Part shown: piece by piece, positions 39,697 to 47,675 of the stretch
Layout of the letters: each line of letters begins with the position of its first letter
Numbering within the stretch: the stretch's first letter is position 1
Assembly: GCF_022234545.1 (NCBI RefSeq)
Contig: NZ_JAIEUI010000017.1
Coordinates: 108,214 to 172,213, forward strand
Direction of reading: 5' to 3'
Origin: Paenibacillus piscarius
GTDB lineage: Bacteria; Bacillota; Bacilli; Paenibacillales; Paenibacillaceae
Length of the DNA: 64,000 nt
Made by a program: the position numbers and the translations under genes
The notes under the pieces: generated by a model
The model's database searches: none
The model's input: the letters and a program-made list of their open reading frames with translations, nothing else
Told to the model about the DNA's origin: nothing

Positions 39697-41208
39697 ATGA
39701 ATGTACTTGAGATGGTGGAGATCAGCAAGACCTTTCCCGGCGTGAAGGCGCTGGACCATGTTAACTTCAAGGTGAAGCAAGGGGAGATCCATGCGTTATG
39801 CGGGGAGAACGGCGCCGGCAAATCCACGCTGATGAAGGTGCTGAGCGGCTTGTACCCTGCGGGGACGTATGAGGGCGAGATCCGCATCGGCGGCGAGACA
39901 AGGGCATTTCATAAAATAGCGGACGCAGAACAGGCCGGAATTGCGATTATCCACCAGGAGCTTGCGCTCGTGAAGGAGATGACGGTTGGCGAGAATATTT
40001 TCCTCGGGGCAGAGCCGGTGAAGCGGGGAGCCATCCAGTGGAACGAGCTGTATCATCAGGCCTCCCAGTGGCTGAAGCGGGTCGGGCTGAATCTGTCGCC
40101 GGATACGAAGATCGGCAATCTGGGCATCGGGCAGCAGCAGCTGGTAGAGATCGCCAAGGCGCTCTCCAAGCATACTAAGATTCTCATTCTGGATGAGCCG
40201 ACCGCGGCGCTGACCGAGAGCGAGGTATCCATCCTGATGGGCATTCTGAATCAGCTGCGGCGCGAGGGAGTGACTTGTGTCTATATCTCGCACAAAATGC
40301 CTGAGGTATTCGCGCTGGCCGATTCTATCACCGTGCTGCGGGACGGGAAGACGGTGGCGACGCTGGACCGCCAGGCGACGAATGACGACCAGGTGGTCTC
40401 GCTGATGGTCGGCCGTGAGCTGACGGAGCGTTATCCCCGGGTAGCGCATTCCCCCGGCGAGAAGGTGCTGGAGGTTAAGAATTATCAGGTATGGCACCCG
40501 GAGAAGCGCCAGCAGAGGGTGCTCCATGATATTGAATTCACGCTCCGCAAGGGCGAGATTCTTGGCATTGCCGGGCTGATGGGCGCCGGGCGGACCGAGC
40601 TGGTCAGCAGCCTGTTCGGCGCGTATGGCGGAAAGAACGAAGGCACGGTGCTGATAGAAGGCAAGCCCGCCCGGATCCGTTCGGTGGCTGATGCGATCAA
40701 GGCTGGAATTGCTCTGGTGACGGAGGACCGCAAGCGCCAGGGGCTGGTCATGGGCATGGATGTGAAGCGGAATACGACCTTGGCTACACTAGGCAAAATC
40801 GCCAGATTCGGCGTGATCAACGAGAACGAGGAGATCCGCTGGTCGGAGCGGTACGTGAAGGATCTGAAGACGAAAACAGCTTCGCTGGAGACACTGGTCG
40901 GCACACTCTCCGGGGGGAACCAGCAGAAGGTGGTTATCGGCAAATGGCTGATGAGTGACCCCAAAATTCTGATCATGGACGAACCTACCCGGGGTATCGA
41001 CGTCGGGGCGAAGTACGAAATATACAATCTGATGAACAAGCTGGTCGAACAGGGAGTAGCCATTATTATGATCTCCTCCGAGCTTCCCGAGGTGCTGGGG
41101 ATGAGCGACCGGATTCTGGTGATGTGCGAAGGGCAACTGGTACGGGAATATGACTGGCGCGAAGCCACGCAGGAGAATATTATGCTGGCCGCCACAGGAG
41201 GTAAATAA
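39697..41208 (+). CDS. xylG: Xylose ABC transporter ATP-binding protein (two ATPase domains)
   Basis: Energy-coupling subunit of the xylose importer; 503 residues in two tandem ATPase domains, normal for XylG/RbsA. Domain 1 has Walker A GENGAGKST, signature NLGIGQQQLVEIAKAL and Walker B ILILDEPTAAL. Domain 2 has the degenerate Walker A GLMGAGRTEL, usual in this family, signature LSGGNQQKVVIGKW and Walker B ILIMDEPTRGID. The ATG at 39697 is chosen because AAGGAGG lies 10 bases upstream; the frame is open back into xylF. xylH follows after two bases. Confidence 0.93.
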   Translation: MNVLEMVEISKTFPGVKALDHVNFKVKQGEIHALCGENGAGKSTLMKVLSGLYPAGTYEGEIRIGGETRAFHKIADAEQAGIAIIHQELALVKEMTVGENIFLGAEPVKRGAIQWNELYHQASQWLKRVGLNLSPDTKIGNLGIGQQQLVEIAKALSKHTKILILDEPTAALTESEVSILMGILNQLRREGVTCVYISHKMPEVFALADSITVLRDGKTVATLDRQATNDDQVVSLMVGRELTERYPRVAHSPGEKVLEVKNYQVWHPEKRQQRVLHDIEFTLRKGEILGIAGLMGAGRTELVSSLFGAYGGKNEGTVLIEGKPARIRSVADAIKAGIALVTEDRKRQGLVMGMDVKRNTTLATLGKIARFGVINENEEIRWSERYVKDLKTKTASLETLVGTLSGGNQQKVVIGKWLMSDPKILIMDEPTRGIDVGAKYEIYNLMNKLVEQGVAIIMISSELPEVLGMSDRILVMCEGQLVREYDWREATQENIMLAATGGK

Positions 41209-41210
41209 AG

Positions 41211-42404
41211 ATGCAGCTGCAAAAAGAACTCAGGGAGCCGGAAGCGGCTCCGGCTGCCGCAGGCTCGGGACTGCGCGGTCTGTTCGGCAAAATGGATGTC
41301 CGTGCCTACACCATGGTGGGCGCATTAATTCTGATCTGGGTCCTGTTCGGACTGCTGAATCCGACCTTCCTGACCTCACGGAACCTGTCCAATCTGTTCA
41401 CCCAGATGTCCGTAACCTCCATTCTGGCGATTGGCATGGTGCTGGTTATCGTGGCCGGGCATATCGACCTGTCTGTCGGCTCCATTGTCGGCTTGACCGG
41501 CGGGATGGCGGCGATTCTCAGCAACTGGCTGGAGCTGCCCGCGATTGTAGTCATTCTGGGCACGGTGGCCGCCGGTGCGGTGCTGGGTCTGGTCCAAGGC
41601 TGGCTGGTCGCCTATAAAATGATCCCCGCCTTCATCGTCACCCTCGGCGGAATGATGGTGTTCCGCGGGGTGCTGATGGGCGTAACCGAATCGATGACCA
41701 TTCCGGTGTCTGATCCGGTGCTGGCGCTGCTCGGCAATGCCTATTTTGCCCCAGGCTTCGGCATTATTCTGGGTATACTTGCGGTGGCTCTGCTGCTCTA
41801 TAGCGCGTTCACGAAGCGCCGCTCCCGTAAGAAGTACGGATTCACTGTTGCTCCGCTCGGTATGGACATCGCGAAGGTAGCAGGACTGTCGCTGCTGGTG
41901 GTGGTCTTCGTAGCCTTGATGAACAACTACAAGGGGATTCCATTCCCGATCATCTTCGTCATTGTGCTGGCAGCCATCTTCTACTTCCTGTCGACCAAAA
42001 CGACCTTCGGGCGCCATATCTATGCGATCGGCGGCAATATTGAGGCCGCGCGGCTCTCCGGGATCAACATCAAGCGCAAGACGATGCTGGTCTTCATCCT
42101 CAGCGGGCTGCTCGGCTCCATCGCCGCGATCGTGCTGACCTCCCGTCTGGCTTCGGCGACGATAACCGCCGGCAATATGGCGGAGATGGATGCGATTGCC
42201 GCCTGCGTCATCGGCGGCACCTCGCTGATGGGCGGAGCCGGGACCGTGATCGGCGCTCTGATCGGGGCGCTGGTGATGACCTCGCTCGATAACGGCATGT
42301 CGCTGATGGGACTGGAATCGTTCTGGCAGTATGTGGTCAAAGGGTCCATCCTGGTCATCGCCGTCTGGCTGGACATCTCGAACCGCAGCAAGGGTGTGAA
42401 ATAG
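41211..42404 (+). CDS. xylH: Xylose ABC transporter permease
   Basis: Membrane channel of the xylose importer, 397 residues, close to E. coli XylH in length (393). About ten hydrophobic segments are seen, with the family motif GHIDLSVGSIVGLTGG after helix 3 and GGNIEAARLSGINIKRKTM in the cytoplasmic loop that contacts the ATPase. AGGAGG lies 11 bases before the ATG, inside the end of xylG. A strong hairpin terminator at 42419-42455 ends the operon. Confidence 0.92.
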   Translation: MQLQKELREPEAAPAAAGSGLRGLFGKMDVRAYTMVGALILIWVLFGLLNPTFLTSRNLSNLFTQMSVTSILAIGMVLVIVAGHIDLSVGSIVGLTGGMAAILSNWLELPAIVVILGTVAAGAVLGLVQGWLVAYKMIPAFIVTLGGMMVFRGVLMGVTESMTIPVSDPVLALLGNAYFAPGFGIILGILAVALLLYSAFTKRRSRKKYGFTVAPLGMDIAKVAGLSLLVVVFVALMNNYKGIPFPIIFVIVLAAIFYFLSTKTTFGRHIYAIGGNIEAARLSGINIKRKTMLVFILSGLLGSIAAIVLTSRLASATITAGNMAEMDAIAACVIGGTSLMGGAGTVIGALIGALVMTSLDNGMSLMGLESFWQYVVKGSILVIAVWLDISNRSKGVK

Positions 42405-42418
42405 GAGCATTTAACATG

Positions 42419-42455
42419 AATAAGCCGGCAGGGGGACACCCCTGCCGGTTTATTT
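42419..42455 (+). terminator. Terminator of xylFGH
   Basis: AATAAGCCGGCAGGGG pairs with CCCCTGCCGG(T)TTATT across GACA. The hairpin is near-perfect, and the A/T-rich ends could serve either direction. Confidence 0.9.
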
Positions 42456-42476
42456 GTCAAGACGAGTGGATCCAAT

Positions 42477-42884
42477 GTAGTCGAAAAACCGATTACATTG
42501 CGCTGGATGGTGGCGTACGGACCAAATGTAATCGAAAAACTGATTACATTGCGCTGGATGGTGGCGTACGGACCGAATGTAATCGAAAAACCGATTACAT
42601 TGCATCGGATGGTGGCGTGCGGACCGAATGTAATCGAAAAACCGATTACATTGCGCTGGATGGTGGCGTACGGACCGAATGTAATCGGAAAACCGATTAC
42701 ATTGCGCTGGATGGTGGCGTACGGACCGAATGTAATCGAAAAACCGATTACATTGCGCTGGATGGTGGCGTACGGACCAAATATAGTCGAAAAACCGACC
42801 ACATCGGGCGCTGCGGAGGCTCGCGAGCACAATACTGTCGAAAGACCGACCACAATGTGCTGGCGCGTAGGTAAGTTAACCGGA
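42477..42884. repeat. Intergenic tandem array D, eight units, exact 51-bp period
   Basis: Units start at 42477, 42528, 42579, 42630, 42681, 42732, 42783 and 42834. Each begins with a hairpin of the type GTAATCG-N6-CGATTAC (unit 5: GTAATCGG-AAAA-CCGATTAC), then ATTGCGCTGGATGGTGGCG and TACGGACCGAAT. The last two units are more diverged. Open frames run through on both strands because 51 is a multiple of three; they are not genes. It lies between the xylH terminator and the convergent cupredoxin gene. Confidence 0.92.
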
Positions 42885-42910
42885 TACAGTCTACAGGGTG
42901 CTAAAAGAAG

Positions 42911-42930
42911 AGCACTAATGCACCTGAAGT
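42911..42930. repeat. Single copy of the array C hairpin motif
   Basis: GAGCACTAATGCACCTGAAG resembles the array C unit head (GAGCATTAGTGCACCTGAAT at 33998) located 8.9 kb away. It links the two repeat-bearing spacers. Confidence 0.6.
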
Positions 42931-42978
42931 CCCCTCAATTTCCCCGATCCCCCGGGGCAGGCGGATGGGCAAGAGGTG

Positions 42979-43368
42979 TTACTCCACGATAATCTTGGCG
43001 ATCATTCCGCTGTGGCCGGAGCCGCACATGATCGCGCAGGTCATCTCATAGGTTCCGGCCTTCTCGGGCACAACCACCTTTGAGGAATTCTTGGTATCCA
43101 GCCTCAGCTTCATCTCGGGCACCAGGATGCCGTGATTGCCGCTCTCGTTCACGAAGGTGATTTTGACAGGGACGCCCTGCTTCAGATGATATTCCTCCTG
43201 GTCGAAGCTGTAATTGGTAGCGGTAATGACGATTTCCTCGTCTGCTGTCAGATTACTCTCCGAAGCTGCGTTGTTAACGCTACCAGAATTGCTGTTGCCG
43301 TTGGCTCCGCAGGCGGTAAGCAGAAGGGTGAGCAGCAGAGAACCAGCCATAGCGGACTTCCTAATCAT
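42979..43368 (-). CDS. Cupredoxin lipoprotein with a CuA-type copper site
   Basis: Small exported lipoprotein of 129 residues. ATG 43368 is chosen because GAGGAGG lies six bases upstream. The signal peptide ends in a lipobox (LLLTAC). After a Ser/Asn-rich linker comes a cupredoxin domain with VPVKITFVNESGNHGILVPE and the C-terminal ligand motif CAIMCGSGHSGM, that is C-x3-C-x3-H-x2-M, as in subunit II of cytochrome c oxidase (CuA). It lacks the transmembrane helices of a true oxidase subunit, and no oxidase, Sco or nitrous-oxide genes are nearby. A role as a copper carrier or electron donor at the cell surface is plausible but unproven. Confidence 0.85.
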   Translation of the reverse strand: MIRKSAMAGSLLLTLLLTACGANGNSNSGSVNNAASESNLTADEEIVITATNYSFDQEEYHLKQGVPVKITFVNESGNHGILVPEMKLRLDTKNSSKVVVPEKAGTYEMTCAIMCGSGHSGMIAKIIVE

Positions 43369-43503
43369 ATGCATCCTCCTCAATCTAGCATTTTACATTA
43401 GCATAGCGTAAATCTGCCGGGTTGTCTCGGGGAATCTATGCGAGCATACCAGACGGCTATCCCTCTGCAAACTTTGTCGAAATTTGCAAAAATATGATGC
43501 AAA

Positions 43504-43525
43504 AGAATTTAAAATTCTTTATAAT
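43504..43525 (+). promoter_or_regulatory. Possible -10 element and palindrome before the GGDEF gene
   Basis: TATAAT (43520-43525) directly follows the palindrome AAGAATTTAAAATTCTT (43504-43520). No good -35 is found at 17 bases, so an activator or alternative sigma factor may be needed. Confidence 0.4.
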
Positions 43526-43577
43526 TAAAGCTGTTGTATGATCGGATTATGACTTGGCTGAGAAGTAGGGGATTTAC

Positions 43578-44714
43578 ATTAATAGCGCCCATGAAGCGGA
43601 ACGTGCGGAGAAATGGCACCGCCGGATTTTGAACGGATATTGGATGATTGTGCTCTGCCTGCTGGCTGCCCAGTACCTCTTCGTACTGTTCTCCCGCTCT
43701 GCTGACTCTGCGGTGACCCTTAGCCCCGGCAAAGGGCATATGTTCATCGCCTGCAACGTGATGATTATAGTGACTATGGCTTCTGCGGAGATCTGGCTGC
43801 GCCGGTCGTGCCGTTATCATAAGCAGGCGGTTGTTGTCTGCGGGTTCATTGTTTCCTATCTGATGTATTTTGTGCTGGAGCCTTATGTAGACGGTGCGCA
43901 GATGACGGTGATGATGCCGATTATGATTGCCTTGATCTACTTCGACCACCGGCTGCTGTACTCTCTTGGGGTCTTTAGTACGATATTCTATGCCGTTATC
44001 TACTTCGCGCTGGAACGGCCGCTGCTCGGCAAGCCGTTTTTGGAATTCCTGCTGGTCGAGTGTGTGTATATCATCTTCGGCATCATGGCGCGGGCGGTAA
44101 TCATCCGGGGGCGGGAGACCCGCGAGTACCTGGAGCAATTGACCAAGTCGGAGCAGGAGCTGATGGTTGAGCGGGCCATTTCCGACAAGCTGCTGAAGAT
44201 GGACGCGCTGACCGGACTGTACAACCACAAATCGTTCCATGAATATCTGGATTCGCTGCTGGAGCAGTGTGAGAGCAATAGACTAAGGCTGCAGCTGGCG
44301 TTGTTTGATATCGATAATTTCAAGCATATTAATGATACGTACGGACACTGGGTCGGCGACCTTGTCCTCAAGGAGGTGGCGGCGAAGGTGAACAGCATGA
44401 TCGGGCTGAATGACTTCGCGGCAAGATATGGCGGGGAAGAGTTCGCAGTGATTTTTACGGACAAGAATGTTCACGACGCTTATGCTGTGGCCGAGCACAT
44501 ACGGGCTGGCATTGCAGCGATGGCTCATCCGTATGCCGGAGGCAAGCCGATTACGGTCAGTATCGGGTTCTGCCATTACCAGCTCGGGGACGGCAAGGAA
44601 GCGCTGTTCCGCAAGACGGACGATGCCCTCTACACCGCCAAGCGGAGCGGCAAGAATACTGTTGTTGTGTCCGGTGTGGCCCATGGCGATGATCCGCTGA
44701 TATCCTATGCCTAA
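43578..44714 (+). CDS. Membrane GGDEF diguanylate cyclase, probable ATT start
   Basis: Makes cyclic di-GMP. About five to six membrane helices occupy the first 190 residues, then a short coiled coil and a C-terminal GGDEF domain with GGEEF at 44430-44444, FDIDNFKHINDTYGH and DALYTAKRSGKNTV. The first standard in-frame start is TTG 43629, which has no ribosome binding site. Upstream the frame stays open to a TAG at 43566 and encodes a protein-like stretch (NSAHEAERAEKWHRRIL); an ATT at 43578 has GTAGGGG six bases before it. I therefore favour the rare ATT start; TTG 43629 is the alternative. A second possible c-di-GMP source in this window. Confidence 0.85.
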   Translation: MNSAHEAERAEKWHRRILNGYWMIVLCLLAAQYLFVLFSRSADSAVTLSPGKGHMFIACNVMIIVTMASAEIWLRRSCRYHKQAVVVCGFIVSYLMYFVLEPYVDGAQMTVMMPIMIALIYFDHRLLYSLGVFSTIFYAVIYFALERPLLGKPFLEFLLVECVYIIFGIMARAVIIRGRETREYLEQLTKSEQELMVERAISDKLLKMDALTGLYNHKSFHEYLDSLLEQCESNRLRLQLALFDIDNFKHINDTYGHWVGDLVLKEVAAKVNSMIGLNDFAARYGGEEFAVIFTDKNVHDAYAVAEHIRAGIAAMAHPYAGGKPITVSIGFCHYQLGDGKEALFRKTDDALYTAKRSGKNTVVVSGVAHGDDPLISYA

Positions 44715-44721
44715 GACAAAG

Positions 44722-44762
44722 AACCCCCAATGTCGGATGAATCCGGGAGCTTGGGGGTTTCG
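44722..44762. terminator. Bidirectional terminator between the GGDEF and YvlD-like genes
   Basis: AACCCCCAA pairs with TTGGGGGTT, with an inner hairpin CGGAT/ATCCG. It lies between two convergent genes. Confidence 0.85.
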
Positions 44763-44775
44763 TTTGTCCGCTTGC

Positions 44776-45123
44776 CTATTTGCCCGCTTCGAACGGTGTG
44801 GAGACCGGAAGGAAGAGGTCAATAATACCGATGACCAAGGCGGCAAGCAGAGCGCCGAGAATCGAGACACTGACACCGCTGACGATGAACTGGGCAATCC
44901 AGATGACCAGGGCGCTGACCAGGAAGCCGACGATTCCTCGTCCGAAGGGCGTTGTTTTTTTGCCGAAAATCCCTTCAACCACCCAGCCGAGCAGAGCGAT
45001 CACCAGCGCAAGCATGAAGGCACTCCAGAAGCCCCCGACTGTGAACTGCGGGACGATCCAGCCCACCACCATCAGCACGATTGCTGCCACTACGAAACGA
45101 ACCACATGACCTAAGAATCTCAA
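44776..45123 (-). CDS. Four-helix membrane protein, phage-holin-4-like / YvlD family
   Basis: Small membrane protein of 115 residues with four hydrophobic helices (VVRFVVAAIVLMVVGWIV; FMLALVIALLGWVVEGI; GIVGFLVSALVIWIAQFIV; ILGALLAALVIGIIDLFL). This is the pattern of the family misleadingly called phage holin family 4, which includes B. subtilis YvlD. No phage genes are nearby, so lysis is not expected. The TTG start at 45123 is chosen because AAAGGAGG lies eight bases upstream; the open frame extends further but without a start signal. Function unknown; B. subtilis yvlD is in an envelope-stress operon. Confidence 0.8.
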   Translation of the reverse strand: MRFLGHVVRFVVAAIVLMVVGWIVPQFTVGGFWSAFMLALVIALLGWVVEGIFGKKTTPFGRGIVGFLVSALVIWIAQFIVSGVSVSILGALLAALVIGIIDLFLPVSTPFEAGK

Positions 45124-45275
45124 TGAACTAACCTCCTTTGGCGTTCGCTTAAGGATATGTGCGTTGTTATTGTGGCCCTTATACACTTTATTATGCCCAG
45201 AAATCATACCCAAATAGCGAAAATGGGCTAAATTAGGTATAATGGTTCCATCTATGAAGGGAGCTGTGACGGTAA

Positions 45276-47642
45276 TTGGACGACAAAATTTTGCATACGC
45301 TTGAATATCGCAAGATTTTAAATACATTGATGCAGTATACGCAGACGCCGATGGGACGGCTCAGGGCTGAAGCGCTTACGCCTTCCGGTGATTTCGAGGG
45401 AGTGAAGCTGCTGCTGCAGGCGACAGATGAAGCGGTGAACGTGGACCGGCTGAAGGGGATTCCTTCATTCGGCGGCGTGACCGATATCCGGCCTGCGCTC
45501 AAGCGTGCCCAGATCGGCGGAATGCTCGGAACCACGGAGCTGCTCGCTGTCGGGAACACGATCGGCGGAGCCCGCCGGGTGAAGCGGTTCCTGAATGCCA
45601 TGCATGAGGATGAGAATATTCCGATGCTGTATGCGCAGAGCGATCTGCTGTCCGAGCAGAAGCCGGTGGAGGATGCAATCCGCCAATGTATTGATGAGAA
45701 TGCTGATATTATGGATTCGGCCAGCCCGGAGCTGGCGAATATCCGCCGCGAGCTGCGCGGCGGCGAGACCCGGATCCGCGAGAAGCTGGATTCGATGATC
45801 CGCTCGTCTTCGGTGTCGAAGATGCTGCAGGATCAGCTGGTTACCATCCGCGGGGACCGGTTCGTCATCCCGGTTAAGGCGGAGTACCGCGCCCACTTCG
45901 GCGGTATCGTACACGATCAGTCCGGTTCGGGGGCGACGCTGTTCATTGAGCCGGAATCGATTGTGGCGATGAACAACAAGCTGCGGGAGACCCGGCTGCG
46001 CGAGGAGCGGGAGATCGAGATTATTCTCCACCGTCTGACTGCACTTGTCGGCGACATTGCCGAGGAGATGACCTATGACATCGACATCCTGGGTGACCTG
46101 GACTTCATCTTCGCTAAGGCGCGTCTGGCGCGCAGCATGAAGGCGATCCAGCCGCGCATGAATGACCGCGGCTATCTGCGGCTGCGCAAGGGCCGCCATC
46201 CGCTCATTCCGGCCGAGCAGGTCGTGCCGCTGGATGTGGAGCTGGGCAACCAGTATAGCTCAATCATCGTGACCGGCCCCAATACAGGCGGTAAGACGGT
46301 TACGCTGAAGACGATCGGCCTGCTCAGCCTGATGGCGATGTCAGGCTTATTCATTCCGGCAGAGGAAGGCAGCCAGCTCTGTGTCTTCGATGCCATCTAT
46401 GCAGATATTGGCGATGAGCAGAGTATTGAACAGAGTCTCAGTACCTTCTCCAGCCATATGACCAATATTATCTCCATTCTGAAGCGGATGACTCCGAAGA
46501 GCCTCATTCTGCTTGATGAAGTGGGCGCAGGGACAGACCCGGCGGAAGGCTCCGCGCTGGCTATTGCCATTCTGGAGCATATCCACCGTACTGAATCGCG
46601 GATGGTGGCAACGACCCACTACAGCGAACTCAAGGCTTATGCCTATGAACGCGCAGGTGTAATCAATGCCAGCATGGAATTCGATGTACAGAGTCTGAGT
46701 CCGACGTACCGGCTGCTGGTTGGTGTGCCGGGACGAAGCAATGCGTTCGCGATTGCCGAGCGGCTCGGGATGCCAAGTGCGATTCTGGAACATGCACGCG
46801 GCGAGGTCAAGGAAGAGGATCTGCGCGTAGAGCATATGATTGCGTCCCTCGAAGAGAACCGCCTGACCGCCGAGAATGAGCGCGAACGGGCGGAAGCGGT
46901 CCGCCGCGAGGCGGAGGAATTCCGCAAGCGGCAGCAGCTGGAGCTGGAGAAGCTGGAGAGCCAGCGCGACAAGCGCCTGGAGAAGGCCGAGAAGGATGCC
47001 AGCGATATTCTCGCCAAGGCGCGCAAGGAAGCCGAGGAGATTATCAGCGACCTCCGCCGTCTGGCGATGGAGGAAGGGGCCTCTGTCAAGGAGCATAAGC
47101 TGATCGAGGCGCGGCGGCGTCTGGATGAGGCGGAGCCTGCTCCGCGTAAGAAGGCGGTACCGCGCAGCACCTCCAAGGCGCCGCGCAAGATTCAGCCTGG
47201 GGACGAAGTCAAGGTAGCGAACGTGAATCAGAAGGGCTTCGTGGTTGAGCTGAGCGGCGCGAAGGAAGCGGTTGTACAGTTCGGCATCATGAAGATGAAG
47301 GTGAACCTGAGCGATCTGGAGTTCGTCGCCTCTGCCCCGGATAATCCGCCGCCGGCGCTACGCCGGGCCACAACCGTCAAGCGTACGCGCGATGAGAGCA
47401 TCCGCAGCGAGCTTGATCTGCGGGGGGCGAACCTGGAGGAAGCCATTATGGAGACGGACCGCTTCATCGACGAAGCCTTCCTTGGTAATCTAGGGCAGAT
47501 CTCGATTATCCACGGCAAGGGGACGGGCGTTCTGCGGACCGGGATACAGGAATATCTGCGCAAGCATAAGCATGTCAAAAGCTACCGGCTCGGGAATTAC
47601 AATGAAGGCGGCGCAGGGGTTACCGTGGCTGAACTGGAGTAG
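45276..47642 (+). CDS. mutS2: MutS2 / RqcU endonuclease-ATPase with Smr domain
   Basis: MutS-like ATPase that acts on collided ribosomes in Bacillus and was earlier linked to suppression of recombination. It has 788 residues. Core domains run to about residue 500, with Walker A GPNTGGKT at 334-341, STFSSHM and Walker B ILLDEVGAGTDPAEG; a coiled-coil clamp covers about 515-630; a KOW-like segment is near 650-690; and the Smr nuclease domain is at about 710-788 (LDLRGANLEEA, HGKGTGVLR). Mismatch-recognition domain I is absent, as is normal for MutS2. The start is TTG 45276 with GGGAG upstream at longish spacing. In Bacillus this gene lies close to zapA. Confidence 0.96.
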   Translation: MDDKILHTLEYRKILNTLMQYTQTPMGRLRAEALTPSGDFEGVKLLLQATDEAVNVDRLKGIPSFGGVTDIRPALKRAQIGGMLGTTELLAVGNTIGGARRVKRFLNAMHEDENIPMLYAQSDLLSEQKPVEDAIRQCIDENADIMDSASPELANIRRELRGGETRIREKLDSMIRSSSVSKMLQDQLVTIRGDRFVIPVKAEYRAHFGGIVHDQSGSGATLFIEPESIVAMNNKLRETRLREEREIEIILHRLTALVGDIAEEMTYDIDILGDLDFIFAKARLARSMKAIQPRMNDRGYLRLRKGRHPLIPAEQVVPLDVELGNQYSSIIVTGPNTGGKTVTLKTIGLLSLMAMSGLFIPAEEGSQLCVFDAIYADIGDEQSIEQSLSTFSSHMTNIISILKRMTPKSLILLDEVGAGTDPAEGSALAIAILEHIHRTESRMVATTHYSELKAYAYERAGVINASMEFDVQSLSPTYRLLVGVPGRSNAFAIAERLGMPSAILEHARGEVKEEDLRVEHMIASLEENRLTAENERERAEAVRREAEEFRKRQQLELEKLESQRDKRLEKAEKDASDILAKARKEAEEIISDLRRLAMEEGASVKEHKLIEARRRLDEAEPAPRKKAVPRSTSKAPRKIQPGDEVKVANVNQKGFVVELSGAKEAVVQFGIMKMKVNLSDLEFVASAPDNPPPALRRATTVKRTRDESIRSELDLRGANLEEAIMETDRFIDEAFLGNLGQISIIHGKGTGVLRTGIQEYLRKHKHVKSYRLGNYNEGGAGVTVAELE

Positions 47643-47675
47643 CAGCCTTACATTCCGGCAGAAAGAGGGAGAAGT

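Noticed and set aside
42477..42884. Possible CRISPR array
   Set aside because: All 51 bases of each unit are nearly identical; there are no distinct spacers.
42416..42992. Repetitive ORFs of 126-277 codons on both strands through array D
   Set aside because: Same reason as array A; three overlapping frames are open at once, and the region starts in a terminator.
44776..45123. Phage holin as a sign of a prophage
   Set aside because: The family name is misleading; no phage structural, integrase or lysin genes are nearby, and chromosomal YvlD-like proteins share this fold.
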